This document shows positions 34,235-43,630 of a stretch of 64,000 bases of DNA, one piece after another. The position numbers were made by a program, and so were the translations under genes. The DNA is from Armatimonas rosea (GTDB lineage: Bacteria; Armatimonadota; Armatimonadia; Armatimonadales; Armatimonadaceae): contig NZ_JACHGW010000001.1 of NCBI RefSeq assembly GCF_014202505.1, forward strand, positions 496,001-560,000, written 5' to 3'. Below the pieces are notes generated by a model that did no database searches, was not told the DNA's origin, and saw only the letters and a list, made by a program, of their open reading frames with translations. The stretch's first letter is position 1, and each line of letters begins with the position of its first letter.

Positions 34235-35335
34235 GTGAGAATCACCCCCCTTTTGTTTTGTCTGCCCCTCGTTGCTCTAACAGGGTGCCTTAAGTTTAAA
34301 TCGACCGGCCCCACCCCGACTCCTGGCCCGACGCCTGCGCCCAAACCGCCCACTTTTGACCTGACCAAGGTGCAGCCCGATGAGCTCGGGAAGATCCCGG
34401 TCATCATGTACCATGACATCGGCAAGAGCGGGAAGAACACGCCGCTGGACCGCACGGTGGCATCGTTTGAGAAAGACCTGGAGCTCCTCTACGAGAAGGG
34501 GTTCTACCCGGTGACCGCGGCCGATATTGTCGCCAACCGGCTGGATGTGCCGCTGGGCAAGACCCCGGTGGCGCTTACCTTCGACGATGCTCGCAAGACA
34601 CAGTTTGGGCTGATCCAGACCGACCAGGGGCCGCAGGTCGATCCCAACTGTGCGCTGGGGGTGATGGAGCGCTTTGTCAAGGCGCACCCGGACTGGAAGG
34701 TGAGTGCGACCTTCTTTGTCTTGCCAAAGTCCAAAGTCACCAATGAGTCGTTTGGGCAGACCGGGATGGGAAAAGACAAGATTGCCTATCTCCTGAAAAA
34801 TGGCTGTGAGATCGCAAACCACTCGACCCTGCACAAGAGCTTCGCCGACTACACCGCCGCGCAGATCCAAGAGGAGATCGGGGGTGCCGACAAGCTGGTC
34901 ACCGACCTCAACCCCGAGGTGAAGCTGGAGACCTTCGCCCTGCCGATGGGCAAGTACCCACGCAACAAGGCGCTCTGGCCGCTGCTGCTCAAGGGGACCT
35001 ACAATGGCCACAGCTACTCCTACAAGGCCGCCTTCGACGCCGCCTGGCGCCCGATTCCTTCCCCGGCATCGGTGAAGTTCAACCCGCTCCGGCTAGAGCG
35101 CATCAACTCGATCGATGGCCTCAATGGAATTCGCTACTGGGTCGAGAAGCTCACGGCTCCGGGCGGAGGCCGCTACATCTCCGATGGCGACCCCAGCTGG
35201 GTGAGCTTCCCCAAGGCCAAGGAGGCCGAGCTGGCACGCGAGCGGGTGGAGAAGCAGGGCAAGCAGCTCAATGCCTACGAGAGCCAGGGCATCCAAGGGG
35301 CAGGGGGAAAGCCGATCGTGCCCGCCTCGAAATAG
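34235..35335 (+). CDS. Lipoprotein polysaccharide deacetylase (NodB-type)
   Basis: 366 aa from a GTG. Lipoprotein signal with lipobox ALTGC (Cys at residue 18), then a Pro-rich tether (TPTPGPTPAPKPP). The NodB domain has IPVIMYHDI, the first metal motif as TFDDA (usual TFDDG), and the metal histidines in ANHSTLHKS. It likely removes N-acetyl groups from an envelope or exported glycan at the outer face of the cytoplasmic membrane or the outer membrane. The last 70 residues are charged. No operon partner; DUF1501 gene starts 90 bases later. Confidence 0.85.
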   Translation: MRITPLLFCLPLVALTGCLKFKSTGPTPTPGPTPAPKPPTFDLTKVQPDELGKIPVIMYHDIGKSGKNTPLDRTVASFEKDLELLYEKGFYPVTAADIVANRLDVPLGKTPVALTFDDARKTQFGLIQTDQGPQVDPNCALGVMERFVKAHPDWKVSATFFVLPKSKVTNESFGQTGMGKDKIAYLLKNGCEIANHSTLHKSFADYTAAQIQEEIGGADKLVTDLNPEVKLETFALPMGKYPRNKALWPLLLKGTYNGHSYSYKAAFDAAWRPIPSPASVKFNPLRLERINSIDGLNGIRYWVEKLTAPGGGRYISDGDPSWVSFPKAKEAELARERVEKQGKQLNAYESQGIQGAGGKPIVPASK

Positions 35336-35425
35336 CCTAGAGTGGAAAAATCCACCTGAACAGTCTCTTAGCCTCCTGCGTCCTTACCCTCAGACTACCG
35401 ATGATGAAGAGCGGAGGAGGCTGTC

Positions 35426-36814
35426 ATGAGTCGTTTACAAGATGTTGCACTGTGTTCGGGGCGTGAGGTGACTACGTCGCGCCGGGAGTTCCTGAGCCGG
35501 ACGGGGCTAGGAATCGGGGGGCTGGCGCTCTCGGCGCTCTTTGCGAGTGAGGCGAAGGCCGATACCGGAAATGCGCTCACCGCCGCCAAGAAAGCGCCGC
35601 TGCCGGCGAAGGCCCGGCATGTCATCCATATCTTCGCCTCCGGGGCACCGTCGCACCTGGACACCTTCGACCCCAAGCCCGGCATGGAGAAGTTCCGTGG
35701 GCAGACCGTCTCTGGGGCCAGCGGCGTGATCTTTCCCACCCCCTTCAAGTTCCAGAAGTGCGGCCAGAGCGGGCTGGAGATCAGCGAGCTCTTTCCCAAC
35801 CTCCAGAAGTGCGCCGATGACCTGTGCGTGATTCGCTCGATGAAGACCGACATCCCCGCGCACCCAGTGGCCGCCAAGATGATGAACACCGGCTCGACCC
35901 AGCTGGTCAAGCCGAGCCTGGGGAGCTGGGTGCTCTACGGCCTGGGCACCGACAACCAGGACCTGCCGGGCTTTGTGACGCTGGGAGGGAGCCCGGAGTG
36001 GCGCCAGTCGGCGTTTCTGCCCAGCCCGTTCCAGGGAACCCGCGCGGACTTCGCGCCCGGCAAGCCCGTGGATAAGGTGCTCCTGAACCTCAAGAATGAG
36101 TTTAGCTCCGCCGAGGCGCAGCGCATGCAGCTCGACCTGGCCCGGCAGCTCAATGGCAACCATAGCGCCAAGTTCCAGCATGACGAGCAGCTAGAGGCGC
36201 GGATCGACTCCTTTGAGCTCGCCTTTAAGATGCAGACCGCCGCGACCGATGCCTTCGATATCACCAAGGAGCCCGCCGCCGTGCGCGCCAAGTACGGGAC
36301 CTCGGACTTTGCGGGCAAGCTACTCTGCGCCCGGCGCCTGGTGGAGCGGGGCGTCCGCTTTGTCCAGGTCGAGATTGGGGGCTGGGACCACCACCAGCAG
36401 CTTGTCCAGAGCCTCAATCGAAAGGGCGGCGAGATGGACCAGCCGGTCGCGGCACTGATCGCGGACCTGAAGGAGCGTGGCCTGCTGGAGTCTACCCTCG
36501 TGATCTGGGGCGGTGAGTTTGGGCGCACCCCGACCACAGCGGGTAGCATCAACGACCAGTCCGGCCGCGACCACCACTCGCGCTGCTTCTCCGCGTTTAT
36601 GGCCGGCGGGGGAGTTAAGGGCGGAATGCACTACGGCGAGACCGATGAGCTGGGGATGAATATCGCCGCCAACCCGGTCCATGTCCACGACTTCCACGCC
36701 ACTATCCTGCGGGTCCTGGGCTTCGACCACACCAAGCTGACCTACCGCTACAACGGGCGTGACTTCCGCCTGACCGACAACTATGGGAACATTGTCAATG
36801 AAATTCTGGCTTAA
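35426..36814 (+). CDS. DUF1501 protein (Tat-exported, sulfatase-like)
   Basis: 462 aa. A Tat signal lies near residue 18 (SRREFLSRTG followed by a hydrophobic stretch and an Ala-rich cleavage site). The DUF1501 body follows: HVIHIFASGAPSHLDTFDPK near the start, and GGEFGRTPT and NDQSGRDHHSRCFSAFMAGG near the end, which carry the conserved Gly, Arg and His residues. This family resembles alkaline-phosphatase-fold sulfatases; its substrate is unproven. Strong GGAGGAGG site before the ATG. It is always found, as here, just before a PSCyt1/DUF1549/DUF1553 gene, and the two overlap. Confidence 0.9.
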   Translation: MSRLQDVALCSGREVTTSRREFLSRTGLGIGGLALSALFASEAKADTGNALTAAKKAPLPAKARHVIHIFASGAPSHLDTFDPKPGMEKFRGQTVSGASGVIFPTPFKFQKCGQSGLEISELFPNLQKCADDLCVIRSMKTDIPAHPVAAKMMNTGSTQLVKPSLGSWVLYGLGTDNQDLPGFVTLGGSPEWRQSAFLPSPFQGTRADFAPGKPVDKVLLNLKNEFSSAEAQRMQLDLARQLNGNHSAKFQHDEQLEARIDSFELAFKMQTAATDAFDITKEPAAVRAKYGTSDFAGKLLCARRLVERGVRFVQVEIGGWDHHQQLVQSLNRKGGEMDQPVAALIADLKERGLLESTLVIWGGEFGRTPTTAGSINDQSGRDHHSRCFSAFMAGGGVKGGMHYGETDELGMNIAANPVHVHDFHATILRVLGFDHTKLTYRYNGRDFRLTDNYGNIVNEILA

Positions 36815-39800
36815 AAATCCTCCCCGCTGGGCCGGGGTTGGCGGAGCCGTGGCCCTAGCGCTGGCCGCGGGGGCGCAGAAGCCCACGCCAAAGCCCCAAG
36901 CGCTCACCCCGGAGCAGACACAGTTCTTCGAGGCGAAGATTCGTCCGATCCTCACGGGCAAGTGCGCCCCCTGTCACGTGGATGGGGTCGCGCGCGGCGG
37001 GCTCTCACTGGACTTTCGCGAGTCCTGGCAGCGCGGCGGCGGAAGTGGCCCCGCGGTTGTCGCCGGAGACCCGGACAAGAGCCTGCTGATCCAGCGGGTG
37101 AAGAGCACGGGGGCGCCCATGCCGCCCGGAGGTAGGCTCTCCGCCAGCGAGCTCGCCGCCCTGGAGGCCTGGGTGAAGATGGGCGCGCCGGACCCACGCA
37201 GCGCCACGGACGTAAAGACGACCTCAAAAATGACGGGAATTACGGACAAGGCGCGCCGTCACTGGGCCTTTCAGCCCGTGGAGCGCCCCGCGATCCCCAA
37301 GGTAAAGAACGCGGCCTGGGTGAAGAACCCCATCGATAGCTTTGTGCTGGCAAAGCTCGAAGCCAGTGGCATGGTACCAACCGCGCCCGCGAGCCGCGCC
37401 GCGCTGATCCGCCGTGCCTACTACGATGTGATAGGGATGCCCCCCACGGTCGACGAGGTCCGGGCGTTTCTGGCCGACAAGAGCCCCACTGCCTGGGAGA
37501 AGGTGGTCGATACGCTCCTGGCATCGCCGCACTACGGCGAGCGCTGGGGACGGCACTGGCTCGATACCGCGCGCTACTCGGACACCACCGGCGCGACCCA
37601 AGTGGGCCAGAACCGCTTCTCGGACTTCCGCTACGCCAATGCCTGGACCTACCGGGACTGGGTGATCGGGGCACTCAACAAGGACATGCCCTACAACGAG
37701 TTCCTGATGGCGCAGCTGGCCGCGGATCAGATTCTCACCACCAAAGACGACCCTGCACAGCTGGCGGCTCTGGGCTTTCTGACAGTGGGGAAGCGCTTTA
37801 CGGATAAGAACGACCTGATCGACGAGCGCATCGACACGGTGACCAAGGCGACGATGGGCGTGACGGTTGCCTGTGCGCGCTGCCACGACCATAAGTTCGA
37901 CCCGATCCCCACGGCCGACTACTACTCGCTCTATGGCATCTTTAGCTCGATCGACGAGCCGGAGGTGGGGCCGGAGATTCCCGGTAGCGGCGATCCCGAT
38001 AAGCGCGCCGACTACGAGGCGCAGGAAAAAGTGCTCCTGGATAAGGGCAGGGTCGCCTACTACGAGTATGTTGGGGAGCACCTGGAGGCCTTCCAGAAGA
38101 AGGCCGCCGGCTACCTGATGCTGGCAACCGCCAATGTACGCTCCAAAGAAGGCAGTGAGCTGGCTGAGAAGTACGGGATCAATCCGTCCAATATCCGCGA
38201 GCGAGACATGCTACGCATCCTGCAGCAGGGGGTTCGTAGTAGCAAGGACACGCCCCAGATTCTGGCACCCTTCAACCTGCTCCAGCGCCTCCCCGAGAGC
38301 AGCTTCGCCAGCCAGTACGCCGTGGCGATCGGGAAGATGCTGGGGACCGCCCCCACGCCCGCAGCACCCGTCGGGCGCTTTGCTCGCCAGCGCGCCGCCC
38401 AAGCACCACGAGCCGGGGCCAATATCCCCGTGATGAAGCTCAATCCCCTTGTCGCCAAGGAGCTGGCAAGCCTCAAGCCCCGCTCGATCGCCGATGTGGC
38501 GGAGGCCTACGGGCGGATCTTCGCCAAGGTGGGGGAGCAGCGCGCGGCCTATATCGAGGCCCGTAAGAGGAACCAGGTGCTGAGTGTCGATAGCGCGACC
38601 GCACAGCTCATCGAGTTCCCCCTTGGCCTCCCGCCCGCCTCCCAGTTTAGCTCGGTGACCAACCTGCGCAAGCTGGCGGAGCGCTTCCGCGCCGATAACC
38701 GCGCCGCCGCACGCTTCCCCTTCGACGACCTCAACCGCCTCCAGCTCACGCACCCCGGCGCACCGGGGCATGCCATGGTGGTGGAGGATGTGGAGGAGCC
38801 CAAGGACGCGCGCATCCTGATCCGGGGAGAGAAGCAGCGCCCCGGCGATATCGTTCCGCGCCAGGTCTTTGCGCTCTGCACGCCGGGCTCGACACCGCAG
38901 CCCATTAAAGCGGGCTCGGGGCGCCTGGAGCTGGCACGGGCAATCGCGGCACCATCGAACCCCCTGACCGCACGCGTGCTGGTCAACCGGGTCTGGATGC
39001 ACCACTTCGGGGCGGCGTTTGTCCGCACCCCCGATGATCTGGGCAACATGAGCGAGAAGCCTAGCCACCCCGAGCTGCTGGACTGGCTGGCGACCCACTT
39101 TATGGAGACGGGCTGGAGCCTCAAGAAGCTCCATAAGTGGATCCTGCTCTCCAACACCTACCAGCAGGGCACCGAGACCAACGCGGCCTACGAGAAAAAA
39201 GACCCCGCCAACCGGCTCCTCTGGCGCGCCAACCTGCGGCGCCTGGACTTTGAGTCGATCCGGGACACAATGGTGGCGCTCACGGGCAAGCTCGACCCGA
39301 CTCTGGGAGGCAAGCCGGTGAATATCACCGATGAGCCGTATATCTACCGCCGCTCGGTCTATGGCTATATCGACCGCCTCTTCCTCTCGGACTTGCTGAC
39401 CCAGTTCGATGTGAGCGATCCGACCATGGCCAACACGGGACGTATCTCGACCATTGTCCCGCAGCAAGCGCTCTTCTTCATGAACAGTGCGATGGCGGTC
39501 GATGTGGCGCGGCAGGTGGTGGCCCGCGAGGAAGTCGGGAAGGCCCAGAGCGATGAAGAAAAAATTCGCTCGATCTACCTGATCCTCTACCAGCGCTCCC
39601 CCAAGCCTGAGGAGATCCAGGCGGGCCTGGGATTCCTTAGCAAGATCGGTGCGACAGCACAAGGCCCCGAGACCCCCGCTGCTACCGCAACGGGTAAGGG
39701 CCGCCTCCAACGACGGCCCGTGGTCAAGACTCCCGCAAAGAAGGGAATGGGGGTCGGCAAGTTCGCCCCGATCCGTAACAACACCGAGATGGTGGAGCGC

Positions 39801-39872
39801 AAGCCTCTTGATAGCTGGGAGCTCTACACGCAGGCACTGCTCTGCTCCAATGAGTTTGTCTACGTCAGCTAG
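36798..39872 (+). CDS. PSCyt1-DUF1549-DUF1553 protein (Planctomycete-type cytochrome c)
   Basis: 1024 aa from the ATG at 36798, 17 bases inside the upstream gene. A signal-like N-terminus (AVALALAAGAQ) precedes PSCyt1 with a haem motif CAPCH followed by GLSLDFRESW. The DUF1549 domain (about residues 190-400) has HYGERWGRHWLDTARYSD and a second CxxCH in CARCHDHKFDP. The C-terminal DUF1553 domain (about 690-1000) has NRVWMHHFG, LLDWLATHFMETGWSLK and QALFFMN. It is the usual partner of DUF1501; a role in sulfated polysaccharide use is proposed but not shown. A rho-independent terminator follows. Confidence 0.9.
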   Translation: MKFWLKNPPRWAGVGGAVALALAAGAQKPTPKPQALTPEQTQFFEAKIRPILTGKCAPCHVDGVARGGLSLDFRESWQRGGGSGPAVVAGDPDKSLLIQRVKSTGAPMPPGGRLSASELAALEAWVKMGAPDPRSATDVKTTSKMTGITDKARRHWAFQPVERPAIPKVKNAAWVKNPIDSFVLAKLEASGMVPTAPASRAALIRRAYYDVIGMPPTVDEVRAFLADKSPTAWEKVVDTLLASPHYGERWGRHWLDTARYSDTTGATQVGQNRFSDFRYANAWTYRDWVIGALNKDMPYNEFLMAQLAADQILTTKDDPAQLAALGFLTVGKRFTDKNDLIDERIDTVTKATMGVTVACARCHDHKFDPIPTADYYSLYGIFSSIDEPEVGPEIPGSGDPDKRADYEAQEKVLLDKGRVAYYEYVGEHLEAFQKKAAGYLMLATANVRSKEGSELAEKYGINPSNIRERDMLRILQQGVRSSKDTPQILAPFNLLQRLPESSFASQYAVAIGKMLGTAPTPAAPVGRFARQRAAQAPRAGANIPVMKLNPLVAKELASLKPRSIADVAEAYGRIFAKVGEQRAAYIEARKRNQVLSVDSATAQLIEFPLGLPPASQFSSVTNLRKLAERFRADNRAAARFPFDDLNRLQLTHPGAPGHAMVVEDVEEPKDARILIRGEKQRPGDIVPRQVFALCTPGSTPQPIKAGSGRLELARAIAAPSNPLTARVLVNRVWMHHFGAAFVRTPDDLGNMSEKPSHPELLDWLATHFMETGWSLKKLHKWILLSNTYQQGTETNAAYEKKDPANRLLWRANLRRLDFESIRDTMVALTGKLDPTLGGKPVNITDEPYIYRRSVYGYIDRLFLSDLLTQFDVSDPTMANTGRISTIVPQQALFFMNSAMAVDVARQVVAREEVGKAQSDEEKIRSIYLILYQRSPKPEEIQAGLGFLSKIGATAQGPETPAATATGKGRLQRRPVVKTPAKKGMGVGKFAPIRNNTEMVERKPLDSWELYTQALLCSNEFVYVS

Positions 39873-39897
39873 AGTAAGCCCGTACCAAAAAACGAAG

Positions 39898-39925
39898 GCC
39901 GGGAGCGATGCTCCCGGCTTTTTTT
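39898..39925 (+). terminator. Rho-independent terminator after PSCyt1/DUF1553 gene
   Basis: GCCGGGAGC and GCTCCCGGC (39898-39906 and 39910-39918) form a perfect 9-bp stem with a three-base loop, followed by seven Ts. Confidence 0.93.
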
Positions 39926-39944
39926 CCTGTACACTCAGAGCACG

Positions 39945-40916
39945 ATGAGGGCTAAGAGACAGATTCTGGTAGCCGTGGTCTTAGTGTTGGCTGGCGGCGG
40001 CGTAGCCGTTTCTCAGTGGATCGGCGCGGAGCCGTCGCAGGGGCCCGAAGACGATCTGGCCGGATTTCGCCCCTTTCGTCCTAACGATCCCTGGAATACC
40101 CCGGTCACAAAGGCGCCCGTGGACCCAAGCTCTGATGCGATCGTGGCGACCATTGGCCTCGACCGTCCCCTCCATCCCGACTTTGGCGCGAGCTATCGGC
40201 TCCGGCCCCATGGGATTCCCTACAACGTGGTTGGCCCCCAGACAAAGCGTGTGCCGGTAGACTTTTACTATCCGGCGGAGAGTGACCTCGCCGACTATCC
40301 TCTCCCTGAAAAGGTGCGCATCGAAGGCGGGGAGAAGGGCACCGGGGATCGCCATGTTCTGCTGGTGGACCGGCAGGAAGCGAGGCTCTATGAGCTCTTT
40401 GATGCCCACCGCAAGCCCGACGGTCGCTGGAAGGCGGGCTCGGGGGCGATCTTTGACCTCCGTAACAACACGAAGAGGCCACAGGGCTGGACCAGCGCCG
40501 ATGCCGCCGGTCTGCCGATCTTCCCAGGCTTGGCCCGCTACGATGAAGTTGCCCGTGGCGAGATCGCCCATGCCCTTCGCTTCACGGTTGTACGGACACG
40601 CGCCGCGTCTGTTCCTCCCGCAACCCATAAAGCGAGCCGTCTTACCGATCCAAATCTGCCGCCGATGGGCATGCGGGTGCGGCTCAAGGCGAGTATCCCC
40701 ATCGACGATCTCCCGCCCCAGGCACGGGTGATCGCCCGCGCCCTCAAGACCTATGGAATGCTCCTCGCCGATAACGGAGGTGACTGGTTTATCTCAGGGA
40801 CCCCCGATCGGCGCTGGGACGATCACGATATCGCGTCCCTGAAGCGTCTCCGTGGGCGGGATTTTGAAGTTGTGAAGCTCGGGTGGCCTTTAGATAATCT
40901 CTCTATATCCCCATAA
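39945..40916 (+). CDS. Secreted conserved hypothetical protein
   Basis: 323 aa. N-terminal signal or anchor (RQILVAVVLVLAGGGVAV). The body has a widely seen but unnamed pattern: GDRHVLLVDRQEARLYELF, WTSADAAGLPIFPGLARYDE, IAHALRFTVVRT, and then ALKTYGMLLADNG with DFEVVKLG. Conserved Asp, Gly and His residues suggest a catalytic or sugar-binding fold, but function is unknown to me. TACACT ends 9 bases before the ATG. It is separated from the preceding operon by a strong terminator. Confidence 0.65.
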   Translation: MRAKRQILVAVVLVLAGGGVAVSQWIGAEPSQGPEDDLAGFRPFRPNDPWNTPVTKAPVDPSSDAIVATIGLDRPLHPDFGASYRLRPHGIPYNVVGPQTKRVPVDFYYPAESDLADYPLPEKVRIEGGEKGTGDRHVLLVDRQEARLYELFDAHRKPDGRWKAGSGAIFDLRNNTKRPQGWTSADAAGLPIFPGLARYDEVARGEIAHALRFTVVRTRAASVPPATHKASRLTDPNLPPMGMRVRLKASIPIDDLPPQARVIARALKTYGMLLADNGGDWFISGTPDRRWDDHDIASLKRLRGRDFEVVKLGWPLDNLSISP

Positions 40917-40923
40917 TAAGGCC

Positions 40924-41514
40924 ATGCCACAGACGGTTCCGGTACTGTATGAGATCGAGATCAATATCACACGTCTGCTGGGCGCAAGCTTGACCCTGCT
41001 GGCAGACACCGCACTCTTTGTGCGCCAGCCCCTTCCTGTGGTCTCTCCTGCGGAGCTCGCCGATGCTGTGCGAGACCTGGAGGGGCGCAATCGCTCCCTC
41101 GTGCTGGATGGCTCGCTCGGGGAGGACGTGATGCTGACGATGCAGCGCAATGCGACCCGAATCCTACAGCTTGGTGTCTTGGCACGGGTACGACAGCACT
41201 TGCAGCGGAGCATGGAGCTCCTCTCCGAGGAAGAGCGGCTCGTGATTATCCGCCTCCTGGGACCCGCCGCGGACTCGGTTTTTTTGCTGGGGACACGCCT
41301 CCTAGCCGCCCTGATCGAGCCACCTGTCTCGGAGCCGATCCGGCTGGATACGTTTACCTGGGAGATGCTCATGGTAGATGGGGCCTTCCAGATCGCGCGG
41401 GAGGAGCTGACACGCAATCGCGCTCTCGGACGGGAGGGGCGGCGGGCGGCCCGAGCAACTCTCTGGGCGCTCCAAGTGGCGCGGGATGCCTTTCTGGTGA
41501 TCGGGAGCCGTTAA
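40924..41514 (+). CDS. Hypothetical helical protein
   Basis: 196 aa, no membrane helix, predicted all-alpha with a central RNATRILQLGVLARVRQHLQ. CATAAT ends 6 bases before the ATG; the previous stop is 5 bases before it. No family recognised. It lies between the secreted protein and the MATE transporter gene. Confidence 0.5.
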   Translation: MPQTVPVLYEIEINITRLLGASLTLLADTALFVRQPLPVVSPAELADAVRDLEGRNRSLVLDGSLGEDVMLTMQRNATRILQLGVLARVRQHLQRSMELLSEEERLVIIRLLGPAADSVFLLGTRLLAALIEPPVSEPIRLDTFTWEMLMVDGAFQIAREELTRNRALGREGRRAARATLWALQVARDAFLVIGSR

Positions 41515-41554
41515 AAGTCGGAACTCTACGACCCGGTTTGTGGTAGAAAGAGGA

Positions 41555-42952
41555 ATGACAAAAGATACGCGACAGGGGCTGATTCTCGAAGGGCCACTGG
41601 CAAAAGGTGTCTTTTTAGTCGCGATGCCCTCCGTGGCGATGATGCTAGTCCAGACCTTCAATGGGTTTCTGGATCGCTTCTTTGTCAGTAAGCTCGGCCC
41701 CGAGGCGATCGCGGCGGTCACGATCTGTACCTCGTGGATGTGGCTGATCCTCGCCGCCGCGATGGCGGTCTCCACGGGGACAACCGCGCTCGTGGGCCGC
41801 TTTATCGGCGCGGGCAAGACCGGCGACTCCGAGCATGCCGCTCGCTCGCTCCACGATGCCGCCTCCGCGACGCGCCAGTCTATCGTCCTCAGCCTGCTGA
41901 TCTCCGTGGTCGTGGGCGGGATTTTGATTGCCTTTCGCCACCCGCTCATGGTGCTTCAGGGCCTCGATGCCCATGCCCTCCCCCTCGCGGAGCCGTACTT
42001 GCTGGTCCTGGCGCTGGGGCAGCCCGTGCAGTTTCTGGTGATGATCCTCGGCGGTGTCTTCCGTGGCCTCGGTGATACGACCCGGCCGTTCTATGTCACC
42101 CTGGGCTCGGTGGCGGTGCATGCGGTGGGCAATGCGATCCTGATTCCCCGGATTGGGATTGTCGGTGGTGCCCTCGCGCTGATTGCCTCGCAGGTGCTGG
42201 CGCTGGCGCTGACGGTCTACTTCCTCCGGCGGAGCCCGGTGGCGGCGGGGCTGGGCGGCCCGTGGCGCCTCGACACCACCTGGGCATGGCGCATCCTCAA
42301 GATCGGCCTGCTCGCTGCGCTCCAGCAGCTAATCCGTGTGGGCTCGATGCTGGTCTTCCAGGGAATGCTGGCACGCTCGGCGGCGGGAAGCGCGGCCGTG
42401 GCGGCTCTGGGAGTCGGGCTCTTGTTTGAGTCGATCGCCTTCATGCCCGGCTTTGGCTACTCGATTGCATCGTCGGCGTTTGTAGGCCAGAACCTGGGGG
42501 CGGGCAATGTCAAGCGCGCCAACGCCGGTGCCTGGGCCGCGACCTGGCAGGCGATCGCGGTGATGAGCGTCATGGGCGTGGTCTGCTATGTCTTTGCCCA
42601 GCCCTTTGCCCAGATCTTTCTCCAGCACGGCACCGACTCGGCGCAGAACGACCGCGCCGACGAGACCCTGCGCCTGGCGGTGGCCTACCTCAAGATCGCC
42701 GCGCTCTCAGAGCCGTTTCTGGCGCTGGGAATGGGCCTCGTGGGGGCGCTCCAAGGCGCGGGGGAGACCCTCAGCCCGACCCTGCTGACCGCGGTCGCCA
42801 TGATCGTCGTCCGCCTGCCGCTGGCCTGGTACCTCCTCAACCACTTCGGCCTCAACGGTGCCTGGTGGGCCATGAGCCTCTCGACCATGCTCCAAGGCGT
42901 GCTTGTGGTGATTGTCTTCCGCCAAGGCCGCTGGCGCACGGTCCGTGTCTAG
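41555..42952 (+). CDS. MATE-family multidrug/flippase transporter
   Basis: About 465 aa from the ATG at 41555 (MTKDTRQGLILEG), 12 membrane helices in two halves. Typical features are PSVAMMLVQTFNGFLDRFFV in helix 1 and FRGLGDTTRPFY, repeated in the second half as QGAGETLSPTL. MATE proteins export cations or drugs using H+ or Na+ gradients. Substrate unknown. A small hypothetical gene follows at 12 bases. Confidence 0.9.
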   Translation: MTKDTRQGLILEGPLAKGVFLVAMPSVAMMLVQTFNGFLDRFFVSKLGPEAIAAVTICTSWMWLILAAAMAVSTGTTALVGRFIGAGKTGDSEHAARSLHDAASATRQSIVLSLLISVVVGGILIAFRHPLMVLQGLDAHALPLAEPYLLVLALGQPVQFLVMILGGVFRGLGDTTRPFYVTLGSVAVHAVGNAILIPRIGIVGGALALIASQVLALALTVYFLRRSPVAAGLGGPWRLDTTWAWRILKIGLLAALQQLIRVGSMLVFQGMLARSAAGSAAVAALGVGLLFESIAFMPGFGYSIASSAFVGQNLGAGNVKRANAGAWAATWQAIAVMSVMGVVCYVFAQPFAQIFLQHGTDSAQNDRADETLRLAVAYLKIAALSEPFLALGMGLVGALQGAGETLSPTLLTAVAMIVVRLPLAWYLLNHFGLNGAWWAMSLSTMLQGVLVVIVFRQGRWRTVRV

Positions 42953-42964
42953 CGCGCGCAAAAG

Positions 42965-43621
42965 ATGACCCGCGCCGAGTATTTCCGCTTTCGCACCCAC
43001 GCCTCCGGCCTCACCGACGACGAGCTGATCCACTTCGACTGGTTTGCCCGGGCAGCGATGGACGGTAGCTGGTCTTACTGGGTCCCTGCGGACGAGGCCG
43101 CGCTTCACATGAACCTGCCGTTTCAGCCCCACACCATGACCGATGCGGAGCTGATCGCACGGATAGACAGGTGGGAGGCGGCGGGACTGTTTCAAAGAAA
43201 CGACGAAGACCCTAGCTGCTTTATGCTCACCCCCGTGGGTGGGGCACTCTGGGCCGCCGAGCGCCTGCCGGTCTGGGAGCGCTACTATCGCGTGGATTTC
43301 TACAGCGGCGCACAGCGCTTTATGGTCACGGCACCCGACCAAGAGATCGCTCGCAAGCAGCTACGTAGCGCGATTGCCCGTGGCTACATCCGCTCGCACA
43401 AACGCCCCAAAACCTACCGCCTCCGTCGCTGGCCCGACGAAGACTTCCCGTGGCCACGCTTCAAGCAAGCCTGGCAGCGACAAATCCGCGTCAAGCACGG
43501 CATGGACACGTTCCCGGACTGGGAGCGCCTGGAAACAGACCGCGTGGGCTGGAGTCGCCCCGTGGAGCTGATCGCGCTACGGCTTAGCGAAAAATTGCCT
43601 TGGCCCGAGCCCAGACTGTGA
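42965..43621 (+). CDS. Hypothetical cytosolic protein
   Basis: 218 aa, no signal or membrane segment, with many Trp, Arg and Asp residues (WPDEDFPWPRFKQAWQRQIR). The N-terminal half has helix-turn-helix-like spacing (MTDAELIARIDRWEAAGLFQ, then MLTPVGGALW), which could be a winged-helix fold; this is weak. Its ATG is 12 bases after the MATE stop, so it is likely co-transcribed. It ends 9 bases before the convergent hydrolase gene. No family recognised. Confidence 0.5.
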   Translation: MTRAEYFRFRTHASGLTDDELIHFDWFARAAMDGSWSYWVPADEAALHMNLPFQPHTMTDAELIARIDRWEAAGLFQRNDEDPSCFMLTPVGGALWAAERLPVWERYYRVDFYSGAQRFMVTAPDQEIARKQLRSAIARGYIRSHKRPKTYRLRRWPDEDFPWPRFKQAWQRQIRVKHGMDTFPDWERLETDRVGWSRPVELIALRLSEKLPWPEPRL

Positions 43622-43630
43622 ACGACCCGG

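Noticed and set aside
35343-35356. Terminator after lipoprotein deacetylase (GTGGA/TCCAC stem)
   Set aside because: Only a 5-bp stem with no T run; too weak.
38211-39710. Minus-strand open frame of 499 codons opposite DUF1553
   Set aside because: It is antisense to a protein with clear DUF1549 and DUF1553 motifs, and has low-complexity composition.
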